DNA from: Actinomycetota bacterium
GTDB taxonomy: Bacteria; Actinomycetota; Actinomycetes; S36-B12; UBA10799
DNA length: 41,361 bases
Reading direction: 5' to 3'
Assembly (NCBI GenBank): GCA_963169255.1
Contig: CAUJEJ010000209.1
Coordinates: forward strand, 1 to 41,361
The notes beneath the pieces were generated by a model, which was not told where the DNA came from, did no database searches, and worked only from the letters and a program-made list of their open reading frames with translations. A program made the translations under genes and the position numbers. Below are positions 26,554 to 33,964 of this stretch, piece by piece; position 1 is the stretch's first letter; every line of letters begins with the position of its first letter.

Positions 26554-28050
26554 GTGGCAAAGGTTGTCGTAGTCGGGGCTGGAATTGGCGGCATGGCGAC
26601 TGCCGCGCGCCTGAGCGTCAAGGGCCACCACGTGACCATCCTTGAACAGTCGGACAAGGTCGGCGGAAAAGCGGGCGCGTACCGACGCGATGGTTTCGTC
26701 TTCGACACCGGTCCGAGTTTGGTCACTCTGCCCGCGGTGTACCGCGATCTGTTTCTCAAGACTGGTGCCGCGCTCGAGGAGTGCGTGGACCTTCAACCCG
26801 TGGAACCGGGCACCTCGTATCGCTGGGCAGATGGTTCGGCGGTCACGTTGCCTGGTGTCAATCCCGCGGCGGCCGCGACTGCGCTGGGCGAGGCTTTTGG
26901 CGGTTCATCGCGCGAGGACTGGCTCGCGCTGACCGCTCGGGCAGCCAAGATCTGGGCGCTGACCCGGCGGCCATTCCTCGAATCTACGCTTGACGGTCCG
27001 CGCGATCTGCTGGATTTGGCACGTAGTCCTCGTGACGTGGCCACCGTTGCGCCGACCACAAGTCTTCGGCGCCTAGGCAAGAAGTACCTGAAAGATCCGC
27101 ACCTTCGGATGCTGCTCGATCGCTACGCGACATATTCCGGCTCAGACCCGCGTAAGGCGCCGGCCGCACTTGCGACGATCCCGTACGTCGAACAGACATT
27201 CGGGAGCTGGCACATCGGCGGCGGTGTCCACCAACTTGCAACTGCACTAGCTCAGCGGTGCGCCGAGCGCAAGGTCGACATTGAGCTCAACACCGACGTT
27301 GTCCGAGTGGCGACGGCGAACGATCGAGTCCGTGGCGTTGAGCTGGCAAATGGCGACGTGATCGCCGCAGACATCGTCGTCTCGAATGCCGACGCATCCC
27401 ACCTCTACGGCGACCTCCTCGACACTCCCCCGGCGGATGCAGCGCTGCAGCGCCTAAGCAAGGCGACCCCGTCATTCTCGGGATTCGTGATGCTCTTAGC
27501 TGTTCGCGGGCGTACGCCAGGAATCCAACATCACAACGTTTGGTTCCCGGCTGACTACGACGCAGAATTCGACAGCGTCTTCTCCGGCAAACCTGCCGCT
27601 GATCCGACGATCTATGCGTGCGTCCCCAATGACCCGTTGATGCGACCAGACGCTGATCACGAGTCCTGGTTCGTCTTGATCAATGCACCACGACACGGGA
27701 CAAGTAAGCACACATTTGATTGGTCCGATTCAGCATTCGCCAACACCTACGCCGACAGGGCGATCGCGACTCTGGCCTCGCGTGGCGTCGACCTGCGCAG
27801 CCGAATCCTGTGGCGCGAACTGATCACCCCTGCTGACCTCGCAACCCGCACTCGCGCACCTGGTGGCGCCATCTATGGCACCTCCAGCAACGGTATGCGC
27901 GCCGCCTTCCTGCGCCCAGCGAATGTCTCGCCGATTGCGGGGCTATACCTGGTGGGTGGTTCCGCACATCCGGGCGGTGGACTACCCCTCGTCGGCATGT
28001 CAGCCGAGATCGTGGCCGAGAAGATCGGGCGCGCCAAACGCCGACGTTAG
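26554..28050 (+). CDS. CrtI/CrtD-family carotenoid desaturase
   Basis: FAD-dependent carotenoid desaturase of 498 residues. The dinucleotide motif VVVVGAGIGGMATAARL starts at residue 4; VGGKAGAYRRDGFVFDTGPSLVTLP follows, and the C-terminal FAD signature is IAGLYLVGGSAHPGGGLPLVGMSA. It is clearly different from the second desaturase at 33965. Because it sits beside cruF-, crtA- and glycosyltransferase-like genes, a C-3',4' desaturase acting on 1'-hydroxy carotenoids (CrtD) is the best guess; other CrtI-type reactions remain possible. The start was set at GTG 26554, where a TATGGT element stands 8 nt upstream; ATG 26533 would share a CATG with the peptidase start and adds seven residues with no family match. 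Confidence 0.88.
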   Translation: MAKVVVVGAGIGGMATAARLSVKGHHVTILEQSDKVGGKAGAYRRDGFVFDTGPSLVTLPAVYRDLFLKTGAALEECVDLQPVEPGTSYRWADGSAVTLPGVNPAAAATALGEAFGGSSREDWLALTARAAKIWALTRRPFLESTLDGPRDLLDLARSPRDVATVAPTTSLRRLGKKYLKDPHLRMLLDRYATYSGSDPRKAPAALATIPYVEQTFGSWHIGGGVHQLATALAQRCAERKVDIELNTDVVRVATANDRVRGVELANGDVIAADIVVSNADASHLYGDLLDTPPADAALQRLSKATPSFSGFVMLLAVRGRTPGIQHHNVWFPADYDAEFDSVFSGKPAADPTIYACVPNDPLMRPDADHESWFVLINAPRHGTSKHTFDWSDSAFANTYADRAIATLASRGVDLRSRILWRELITPADLATRTRAPGGAIYGTSSNGMRAAFLRPANVSPIAGLYLVGGSAHPGGGLPLVGMSAEIVAEKIGRAKRRR

Positions 28051-28074
28051 GCGCCTGCGGCGAATCACCGCCTA
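28048..28074. terminator. Hairpin between convergent genes
   Basis: TAGGCG (starting at the desaturase stop) pairs with CGCCTA at 28069-28074 across 15 nt. It lies between the desaturase gene and the convergent ABC permease gene and may end both. There is no T tract. Confidence 0.4.
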
Positions 28075-28078
28075 GCGC

Positions 28079-28951
28079 TCACGCCTTGCGAAACTGCAAC
28101 ACGGCAATTCTGATCATGACAAGGCCCATCACCACGATGATGATGACCTCAAGCCAGATCGGAACGAGCCAGTCTCCCCACGTCACTCCGCTGACGAACT
28201 GTTGGCCCGCGGGACCCACGTCGATGAACGCGAAGATAGTTCGCCGAACCAGATCAACCGCGTAGGTCAATGGGTTGATATGCGTGAGGATCGTCAACCA
28301 GGCAGGCAGGTTGTTCAGCGGGAATAGCGCACCAGACAAGAAGAACATCGGCAGCATGAGCACCTGGGTCATTGCCATGAACGCCTGGAACGTCTTGATA
28401 CGTGCCGCGATCATCACTCCGAACGCAGTGATCATCAACGCGATGAGCATCAGTTCGGCGACCACGAGCAGCATCATGAGGGGGCTGTAAGGAACGCCGA
28501 CCAAACCTGCTAGCGCGAGCAATAGCAAACCTTGGAACGTCGCCACCGTCGCGCCGCCGACAACTTTGCCGACGACGATTGCCCATCGACCTACCGGTGC
28601 GACAAGCATTTCTCGGAGGAATCCGAACTCACGGTCCCAGACGATCGAGCCCGCAGAGAAGACTGCGGTGAACAGCACCGCCAATGTCAGCACGCCCGGA
28701 AACAGGAATGTCCGAACGTTGATTTCTCCGGCGTCAGTGCCACTGAAGAGGCTAGACAGTCCCGTTCCCAGCACGAACAGAAACAACAGCGGTTGCATCA
28801 GCGAGGTGATCATCCGCAACCGGTCTCGCCGGAATCGGATGATCTCGCGTCGCCAGACCACCTTGATCGCGCGCCAGTCGCTGCGCCACGTCCTTGGCGG
28901 CACCGATACCGCTACGACCTGAATTGGTGAGGTTTCATCAATCGCAGTCAT
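28079..28951 (-). CDS. ABC-2 type transporter permease
   Basis: Membrane subunit of an ABC exporter, 290 residues, with six hydrophobic helices after a cytoplasmic N-terminus (residues 1-50). Sequence features are RFRRDRLRMITSLMQPLLFLFVLGTGL, IVWDREFGFLREMLVAPVGR (the conserved loop of ABC-2 permeases) and FFLSGALFPLNNLPAWLTIL. The ATG at 28951 has a textbook GGAGGTGA upstream and lies 4 bases after the ATPase stop. An earlier frame-internal ATG at 29077 would overlap the ATPase gene. Substrate unknown; DrrAB-like drug or lipid export is typical of this class. Confidence 0.92.
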   Translation of the reverse strand: MTAIDETSPIQVVAVSVPPRTWRSDWRAIKVVWRREIIRFRRDRLRMITSLMQPLLFLFVLGTGLSSLFSGTDAGEINVRTFLFPGVLTLAVLFTAVFSAGSIVWDREFGFLREMLVAPVGRWAIVVGKVVGGATVATFQGLLLLALAGLVGVPYSPLMMLLVVAELMLIALMITAFGVMIAARIKTFQAFMAMTQVLMLPMFFLSGALFPLNNLPAWLTILTHINPLTYAVDLVRRTIFAFIDVGPAGQQFVSGVTWGDWLVPIWLEVIIIVVMGLVMIRIAVLQFRKA

Positions 28952-28955
28952 GGGG

Positions 28956-29963
28956 TCACCTCCGCCCGGCCATGTGCGCCGGCATTCCCGAGCCACGCGC
29001 CGGCCCTTGATCTGCGTCGCGGATCGACGACCCGGTGTGGGCCATGAAGACGTCGTCCAACGAGGGCCGCGCAACACTCACTGCGCGAATCGCCATCCCC
29101 ATCTCAAACAACTGGGGGACAAACTGTTCGCCGTCGGCCACCGCGAAGATCACCGTTCCATCGACGACCTGAGCGTCAATCCCGAACTTCTCTCCGATCG
29201 CGGTGATGGCCGCGTCGTTGTCGTCAGTGCGGATCTCTACGCGATCCTTACCCACTTGCGCCTTCAGCGCAGCCGGGGTGTCCAGCGCGACGATCTTTCC
29301 AGCGTCCATGATCGCGATTCGGTCGCAGTGGTCGGCCTCATCCATGTAGTGCGTGGTAACAAAGATCGTGATGTCTTCGGTATCGCGCAGTTGGTAGAGG
29401 TACTTCCAGATCGAACTGCGAGTCTGCGGATCAAGACCGACTGTCGGCTCGTCGAGGAACAACACCGTCGGCGAGTGCATGAGCCCACGAGCGATTTCCA
29501 GGCGCCGCTTCATTCCACCGGAGAACGTCTGGACTAACGAATCACGCCGGTCCCACAAACCGACCATCTCGAGAACCTGCTGCATGCGCGGACGTACGAG
29601 CGCTCTCGGCACTCCGTACAACTCGGCGTGAAACTCAAGGTTCTGAGCAGCTGACAGGTAGACGTCGAGTGTGGTCTCTTGGAACACAAGCCCGATGTTG
29701 CGGCGCACGTCGTCGCGTTGCGTGAGGACATCAAAGTCCGCCACCCGTGCGGTTCCGCCGGACGGATCCAACAGCGTGCACAGGATCGAAATAGTGGTGG
29801 ATTTACCGGCGCCATTTGGACCCAAAAATCCAAATGTCTCGCCGGAATACACCGTGAGATCGATCCCGCGCACGGCCTGAACATCGCCAAAGTCCTTGGT
29901 TAGACCTTCGACGAGGACCGCTGGGGCTGCTGCAGTGTCGATGTGACGCGGCAGTGCATCCAC
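28956..29963 (-). CDS. ABC transporter ATP-binding protein (DrrA/CcmA type)
   Basis: ATPase subunit of the exporter, 335 residues. Walker A is GPNGAGKST (48-56), the Q-loop lies in LVFQETTLDVYLSAAQNLEFH, the signature is FSGGMKRRLE (147-156), Walker B is VLFLDEP (167-173) and the switch histidine is in TTHYMDEAD. A C-terminal domain of about 90 residues typical of the DrrA group follows. The start is GTG 29963, preceded by AAGGGGA at suitable spacing. It follows padR by 39 bases on the same strand, so padR-ATPase-permease is a probable operon under PadR control. Confidence 0.94.
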   Translation of the reverse strand: MDALPRHIDTAAAPAVLVEGLTKDFGDVQAVRGIDLTVYSGETFGFLGPNGAGKSTTISILCTLLDPSGGTARVADFDVLTQRDDVRRNIGLVFQETTLDVYLSAAQNLEFHAELYGVPRALVRPRMQQVLEMVGLWDRRDSLVQTFSGGMKRRLEIARGLMHSPTVLFLDEPTVGLDPQTRSSIWKYLYQLRDTEDITIFVTTHYMDEADHCDRIAIMDAGKIVALDTPAALKAQVGKDRVEIRTDDNDAAITAIGEKFGIDAQVVDGTVIFAVADGEQFVPQLFEMGMAIRAVSVARPSLDDVFMAHTGSSIRDADQGPARGSGMPAHMAGRR

Positions 29964-30002
29964 GTAGTTCCCCTTAGCTTCGACGTCGGGTGCGGCGAGC
30001 GA

Positions 30003-30803
30003 CTACTTCGTTGTCTTCGCCTTGACCGACGGCTTCTTGGCTGTTGCTGGCTTCCGTGGCTTCTTCGCTACGACCGCCTGGTTCGACCCAGTTGATCCGT
30101 CGTCCGTTGCAGACTTCGGCTTCATCGCGGCCGGCTCGGTCGCCAGAATCGCATACAGGTCACGCTGGGTAGATGCGAGTAGTTCCGCAGCAGCAGCAAC
30201 GTGTTCTGGTGATCCCACCTGACCAACCTGTCGGGCCGCCAGACTTATTCCATGAACGGCCTCGCGCAGTGACGAAGTGTCGTTGCCTCTACTTGACTCC
30301 CAAACTTGGGAGAGCTCAGTCCCGAACTCTTCAACGTACTGCTCACCAGCGGGAGTCAAATACGCTACGCCACGACGGGAATCATCTGCTTCAACTCGAA
30401 CCAGACCCTCATCCTGCAGCTGCTGCAGCGCGGGGTACACCGAACCGGGGCTCGGTTGCCAGGCACCTTCACTTCGTTCCCCGATCGCCTGCATCAACTC
30501 GTAGCCGTGGCGTGGCTGCTCTGCAATGAGCAGCAGGAGGGCGGACCGGACGTCACCGCGGCGGTGCCGACGGCCCCCGCGATAGCGGCCCGTAGAGCGA
30601 GGACTCGGTGGCCCGAGCAGCCCCAACGGGCCTGCATCGAGGTGGCGTTCAAAACGGCGCTGGCTGCGTTCACGAGCGCGGGTTCGTCGACTGTCGTCGG
30701 TGAAGGGTTTCGGATCGACCGAATCGATGGTGCCTGCATCTGCTGGCAGCAAGGTGTCGGCGATCTGGACGAACTTGTTGTCTTTTGTTGGCTTCTTTGG
30801 CAT
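30003..30803 (-). CDS. PadR-family transcriptional regulator with basic tails
   Basis: Winged-helix DNA-binding regulator of 266 residues. The PadR domain is about 83-165: RGDVRSALLLLIAEQPRHGYELMQAI, WQPSPGSVYPALQQLQDEGLV and RRGVAYLTPAGEQYVEEF. The flanks are unusual: about 80 basic residues before the domain (rich in Arg, including RRTRARERSQRRFERH) and a histone-like Lys/Ala/Pro tail (AKKPRKPATAKKPSVKAKTT). The ATG at 30803 was chosen for weak but better upstream context and for the MPKKPTKDN start; an upstream extension to 30986 is possible. It heads the ABC-exporter operon. PadR proteins usually repress neighbouring transporter genes until a drug or phenolic ligand binds. Confidence 0.88.
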   Translation of the reverse strand: MPKKPTKDNKFVQIADTLLPADAGTIDSVDPKPFTDDSRRTRARERSQRRFERHLDAGPLGLLGPPSPRSTGRYRGGRRHRRGDVRSALLLLIAEQPRHGYELMQAIGERSEGAWQPSPGSVYPALQQLQDEGLVRVEADDSRRGVAYLTPAGEQYVEEFGTELSQVWESSRGNDTSSLREAVHGISLAARQVGQVGSPEHVAAAAELLASTQRDLYAILATEPAAMKPKSATDDGSTGSNQAVVAKKPRKPATAKKPSVKAKTTK

Positions 30804-31012
30804 TTCATTCTCAATTCTTCTTGTGCCGCGGGGGCGGACTTTTCTCATCGCGCTCGACGCTGCTCGCATGAACCCAAGCGGGCCGCGTGCGCGTCGCGCA
30901 GTGCGACGTCGGCGAACGGCAGGTTCAGAAGGATTCGTAAACCGATGTGAGGCCAATCCGTGGCTATCACCACGGAGCCCATTCACATTCGCCAGATCAA
31001 TTCACCGACACC

Positions 31013-31030
31013 TTTACGATATATCGGTAA
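31013..31030. promoter_or_regulatory. Palindromic operator candidate upstream of padR
   Basis: A CGATATATCG perfect palindrome (31017-31026) within an 18-base region having 7 of 9 symmetric pairs. AT-rich, C-G-bounded palindromes of this kind are frequent PadR operators. It lies 214 bases upstream of the proposed padR start, in the 287-base region that should hold its promoter. Confidence 0.45.
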
Positions 31031-31090
31031 CTAATCGAGAAGCAAGCCTTTTTCGAAGAAAATATCCCCGAGGCCTCCCCAGTGAATGAA

Positions 31091-31807
31091 CTAACGCAGT
31101 CGACGAGCCAGCGTCAGTCCCACTTGCGCGAGACCAATCAACCCAGTCGCAAACGCGGCGGTGGCGCCGATCGATGCCCATGACGATGCGGCCACGCCGT
31201 ACGGCGCCCACGCCGCCAAGCCTAGGAAGACAGCCGCAATAACGATCCTGGTCGGCCGCTCCGAGATGCTGACGACCCCAACTTCACTAACCCCAACAAT
31301 CGCGGCACGCGCTCTCGCGTACTCCTGCACGAAGCCAATGAACACCGCACCGGCAACGATCCAGCCGGGCGCGCCGACGACCCACAGCGCGCCTAGGAGC
31401 GCCGCATCGGCGAATCGATCTGCCACCGAGTCAAGGACGTATCCCCCGCGAGTGGTTCGACCGGAAATGACGGCAACGGCACCGTCGAGGTTGTCGAGCA
31501 GGCCACTTAATGCGGTGACCGCAACTGCCAACCAGAGCCACACTGAATTCGACGCGTTGATACCGATCCAGCACAACAGTGGAACGGCGCCGGCAACAAC
31601 CACTCCGACAATCGTGACGCCGTTGGGTGAAAGCCCTGTCCGCGTTAGAGGCTTCGCTACGCGATACGCAAAGGTCAACCACCCACGGATTAGCGACGAG
31701 CCGCGGGGGTCGAGATCACCGTGTAGTTGCGACCACCGATCGAAGTAGGCATCGAGCGTTTCAACAGGTTCGCTGCGGCCGAACGACTGCTGATCATGTG
31801 CGCTCAC
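31091..31807 (-). CDS. CDP-alcohol phosphatidyltransferase-like membrane protein
   Basis: Integral membrane protein of 238 residues with about six helices, of the family that moves a phospholipid headgroup between CDP-activated lipid and an alcohol. The signature D-x2-D-G-x2-A-R-x8-G-x3-D-x3-D is present with all four metal-binding aspartates (D105, D108, D126, D130) and the glycines, but the usual Arg after Ala is Val at position 113. That change may alter the CDP-alcohol site or mark a different substrate. The start is GTG 31807 with an AGGG 7 nt upstream. It follows metF by 21 bases and is likely co-transcribed. The substrate is not predictable. Confidence 0.85.
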   Translation of the reverse strand: MSAHDQQSFGRSEPVETLDAYFDRWSQLHGDLDPRGSSLIRGWLTFAYRVAKPLTRTGLSPNGVTIVGVVVAGAVPLLCWIGINASNSVWLWLAVAVTALSGLLDNLDGAVAVISGRTTRGGYVLDSVADRFADAALLGALWVVGAPGWIVAGAVFIGFVQEYARARAAIVGVSEVGVVSISERPTRIVIAAVFLGLAAWAPYGVAASSWASIGATAAFATGLIGLAQVGLTLARRLR

Positions 31808-31828
31808 CGGACAGCCCTGCTCATCGCG

Positions 31829-32710
31829 TCACTGTGCGGTGGCGCCGAGTCCGAGGTTCGCGTAAATGTCACGCGTCGCTGTGGATCGATTGAGGGTGTA
31901 GAAGTGCAGCCCGGGCGCTCCACCTTCGAGCAGTTCACGGCACAACCTACTCGCCATCTCGATTCCAAGATCCCGGACATAGTCGTCGCCCACCCGCTCG
32001 AATTCGGCTGCAACGTCAGCAGGGAAGTCGGCGCCCGACAGCGAGGCAAAGCGAGTGATTTGGGCCAAATTCGTGACCGGCATGATTCCCGGAATGATTG
32101 GAATCGTTACGCCTCCGGCGCGAGCCCGATCAACAAGTTGGAAGTACGCCGACGATTTGAAGAAGAACTGGGTGATCGCAAACTCCGCTCCGGCTTCCTG
32201 CTTTGCCCGCAGGACCTCGACGTCGACCTGAGCGGACATCGACGCCGGGTGTGGATCCGGGAACGCCGCGACACCGACGGAGAAGTCGCCGCTGCGGGTT
32301 GCGAGGGCGACGAGTTCGGCCGCGTAGTTGAGTCCACCCTCATGGGCGACCCATTGGTCGCCAGGTCCACCGGGCGGGTCCCCGCGCAGCGCAAGCACGT
32401 TGTGCACGCCCGCCGCCGCGTACTCATCGATGACCGATTCCAACTCGGAGACGGTGGCGCCCACACAGGTTAGGTGCCCCACGGGAACCATCTGAGTTTC
32501 CTTGGCGATGCGTCCAGTGATGCCGACGGTGCGATCGCGTGTGGTACCGCCAGCGCCATACGTCACCGAAACAAAAGTGGGTGCCAGCGGCTCAAGCTCA
32601 CCCAACGCCTTCCAAAGCTGCGCCTCACCAGCATCGGTCTTGGGCGGGAAGAACTCGAACGAAAACGACTGTGAACCTGTTGCAAGCAGGTCGCCTACAC
32701 GAACGGACAT
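31829..32710 (-). CDS. metF: Methylenetetrahydrofolate reductase
   Basis: FAD enzyme reducing 5,10-methylene-THF to 5-methyl-THF for methionine synthesis; 293 residues, the short bacterial form. The FAD/substrate barrel motifs are SFEFFPPKTDAGE, the catalytic Glu within FEFFPPK, FVSVTYGAGGTTRDRT, HLTCVGATVSEL, NVLALRGDPP and FFFKSSAYFQLVDRA. The ATG at 32710 is favoured since TACGCT stands 6 nt upstream, a leaderless layout. It is read away from crtE, with the promoters back to back in a region of about 158 bases. Confidence 0.96.
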   Translation of the reverse strand: MSVRVGDLLATGSQSFSFEFFPPKTDAGEAQLWKALGELEPLAPTFVSVTYGAGGTTRDRTVGITGRIAKETQMVPVGHLTCVGATVSELESVIDEYAAAGVHNVLALRGDPPGGPGDQWVAHEGGLNYAAELVALATRSGDFSVGVAAFPDPHPASMSAQVDVEVLRAKQEAGAEFAITQFFFKSSAYFQLVDRARAGGVTIPIIPGIMPVTNLAQITRFASLSGADFPADVAAEFERVGDDYVRDLGIEMASRLCRELLEGGAPGLHFYTLNRSTATRDIYANLGLGATAQ

Positions 32711-32716
32711 CCCTGC

Positions 32717-32722
32717 AGCGTA
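32717..32722 (-). promoter_or_regulatory. Leaderless -10 element of metF
   Basis: TACGCT on the minus strand, 6 nt before the ATG at 32710. The intervening GCAGGG could also act as a short ribosome binding site, so leaderless use is not certain. Confidence 0.5.
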
Positions 32723-32856
32723 GCGCCCACGCAAGCAACCGAGGGACGTTGCAACACCGGAATCACGCATCCGTTGCCGGAAGACTTGATCACGAAATCA
32801 GTGAGTGCAAATCCGCGAGATCGTGGTCCCGAACCAAACTGCTGCCACCTACCTCT

Positions 32857-32862
32857 TAGAGT
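32857..32862 (+). promoter_or_regulatory. Leaderless -10 element of the crtE operon
   Basis: TAGAGT, 6 nt before the GTG at 32869, with no Shine-Dalgarno sequence. Confidence 0.55.
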
Positions 32863-32868
32863 GGACGT

Positions 32869-33942
32869 GTGGCGACTACGGCTTCCCCGTTCGATGTCGA
32901 AGACGTTCGTGCTCGCGTGTCTCGCGCGCTGACGGAATACGTTGACGCACAAGTTCCGATCTTGGAGGCGATTAGCCTCGATCTGAGCCCTCTCAACGAC
33001 TTGCTCATCTCGTTCACCTCGGGCGGCAAGCGACTTCGCCCGGTCCTCGCCTGGTGGGGTTGGCGAAGCGCCGGTGGCGGTGACGACGACCGGATGATCA
33101 AAGCTGCTACCGCCTTAGAACTCTTGCAGGCATGTGCTCTCATCCACGACGACGTCATGGATGGATCTGACACCCGTCGCGGTGCACCCTCCGTCCACCG
33201 CTCTCTCGAAGCACTTCACCGAGCGGAGAATTGGTGCGGCTCGGACCAGACGTTCGGACTGTCTGGGGCAGTCCTACTAGGCGATCTGTGTCTGAGTTGG
33301 GCTGACCAAGTGCTCTTTGAGTCGGGATTGGAGTCAACCGCACTGCTGCGGGCAAAACCCATCCTTGACGCCACCCGAACCGAACTCATGGTCGGTCAAT
33401 ACCTCGATGTCCTTGAACAGGCACGGGCGCAGATCACGCCTGAACGGGCGCTACGTGTCGCGCGCTACAAGTCCGCGAAGTACACGATTGAACGGCCGCT
33501 CCATCTCGGCGTCGCGCTCGCAGGCGGGGACGCCGAGCTGATGGCGGCAATGAGCGCATACGGGCTTCCACTCGGTGAAGCGTTCCAACTCCGCGACGAC
33601 GTTCTTGGCGTATTCGGCGACCCACAAACGACGGGAAAGCCGGCCGGGGATGATCTGCGCGAAGGCAAGCAGAACTACCTGATTGCGTGTGCGTATCAAA
33701 CGGCCACCGCGGTACAACGGGTCGAACTCACTGAGGGACTCGGAGATCTCGGCCTCTCCATCGATGACATCGAATCGCTACGGCGCGTGATTGTCGAAAC
33801 GGGCGCACTTGAACAAACAGAAGCCCGGATTCGCTCGAGCACGGAGTCGGCGCTGTCCGCATTGACCGAACATGAACTCCGCAACAACGCGCGCGACGTG
33901 CTCGAGTCGCTCGCCATCGCAGCAACCAACCGCACTCACTGA
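32869..33942 (+). CDS. crtE: Polyprenyl diphosphate synthase (GGPP synthase, CrtE/IdsA-like)
   Basis: Soluble prenyltransferase of 357 residues that chains isopentenyl units from the MEP pathway (dxs is in this window). Both aspartate-rich motifs are seen: DDVMD at 94-98 preceded by LIH and followed by RRG, and LRDDVLGVFGD near 241-251. GGKRLRP is at 52-58. Small residues just before the first motif allow products of C20 or longer; GGPP fits the crtI gene 22 bases downstream. The product length cannot be settled from sequence alone. It begins with GTG 32869 at a leaderless promoter. Confidence 0.92.
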   Translation: MATTASPFDVEDVRARVSRALTEYVDAQVPILEAISLDLSPLNDLLISFTSGGKRLRPVLAWWGWRSAGGGDDDRMIKAATALELLQACALIHDDVMDGSDTRRGAPSVHRSLEALHRAENWCGSDQTFGLSGAVLLGDLCLSWADQVLFESGLESTALLRAKPILDATRTELMVGQYLDVLEQARAQITPERALRVARYKSAKYTIERPLHLGVALAGGDAELMAAMSAYGLPLGEAFQLRDDVLGVFGDPQTTGKPAGDDLREGKQNYLIACAYQTATAVQRVELTEGLGDLGLSIDDIESLRRVIVETGALEQTEARIRSSTESALSALTEHELRNNARDVLESLAIAATNRTH

Positions 33943-33964
33943 GCAAGAGACTGGAGCCACGTCG

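Noticed and set aside
32711-32770. Upstream extension of metF
   Set aside because: Residues before ATG 32710 show no family match, and the -10 element lies inside them.
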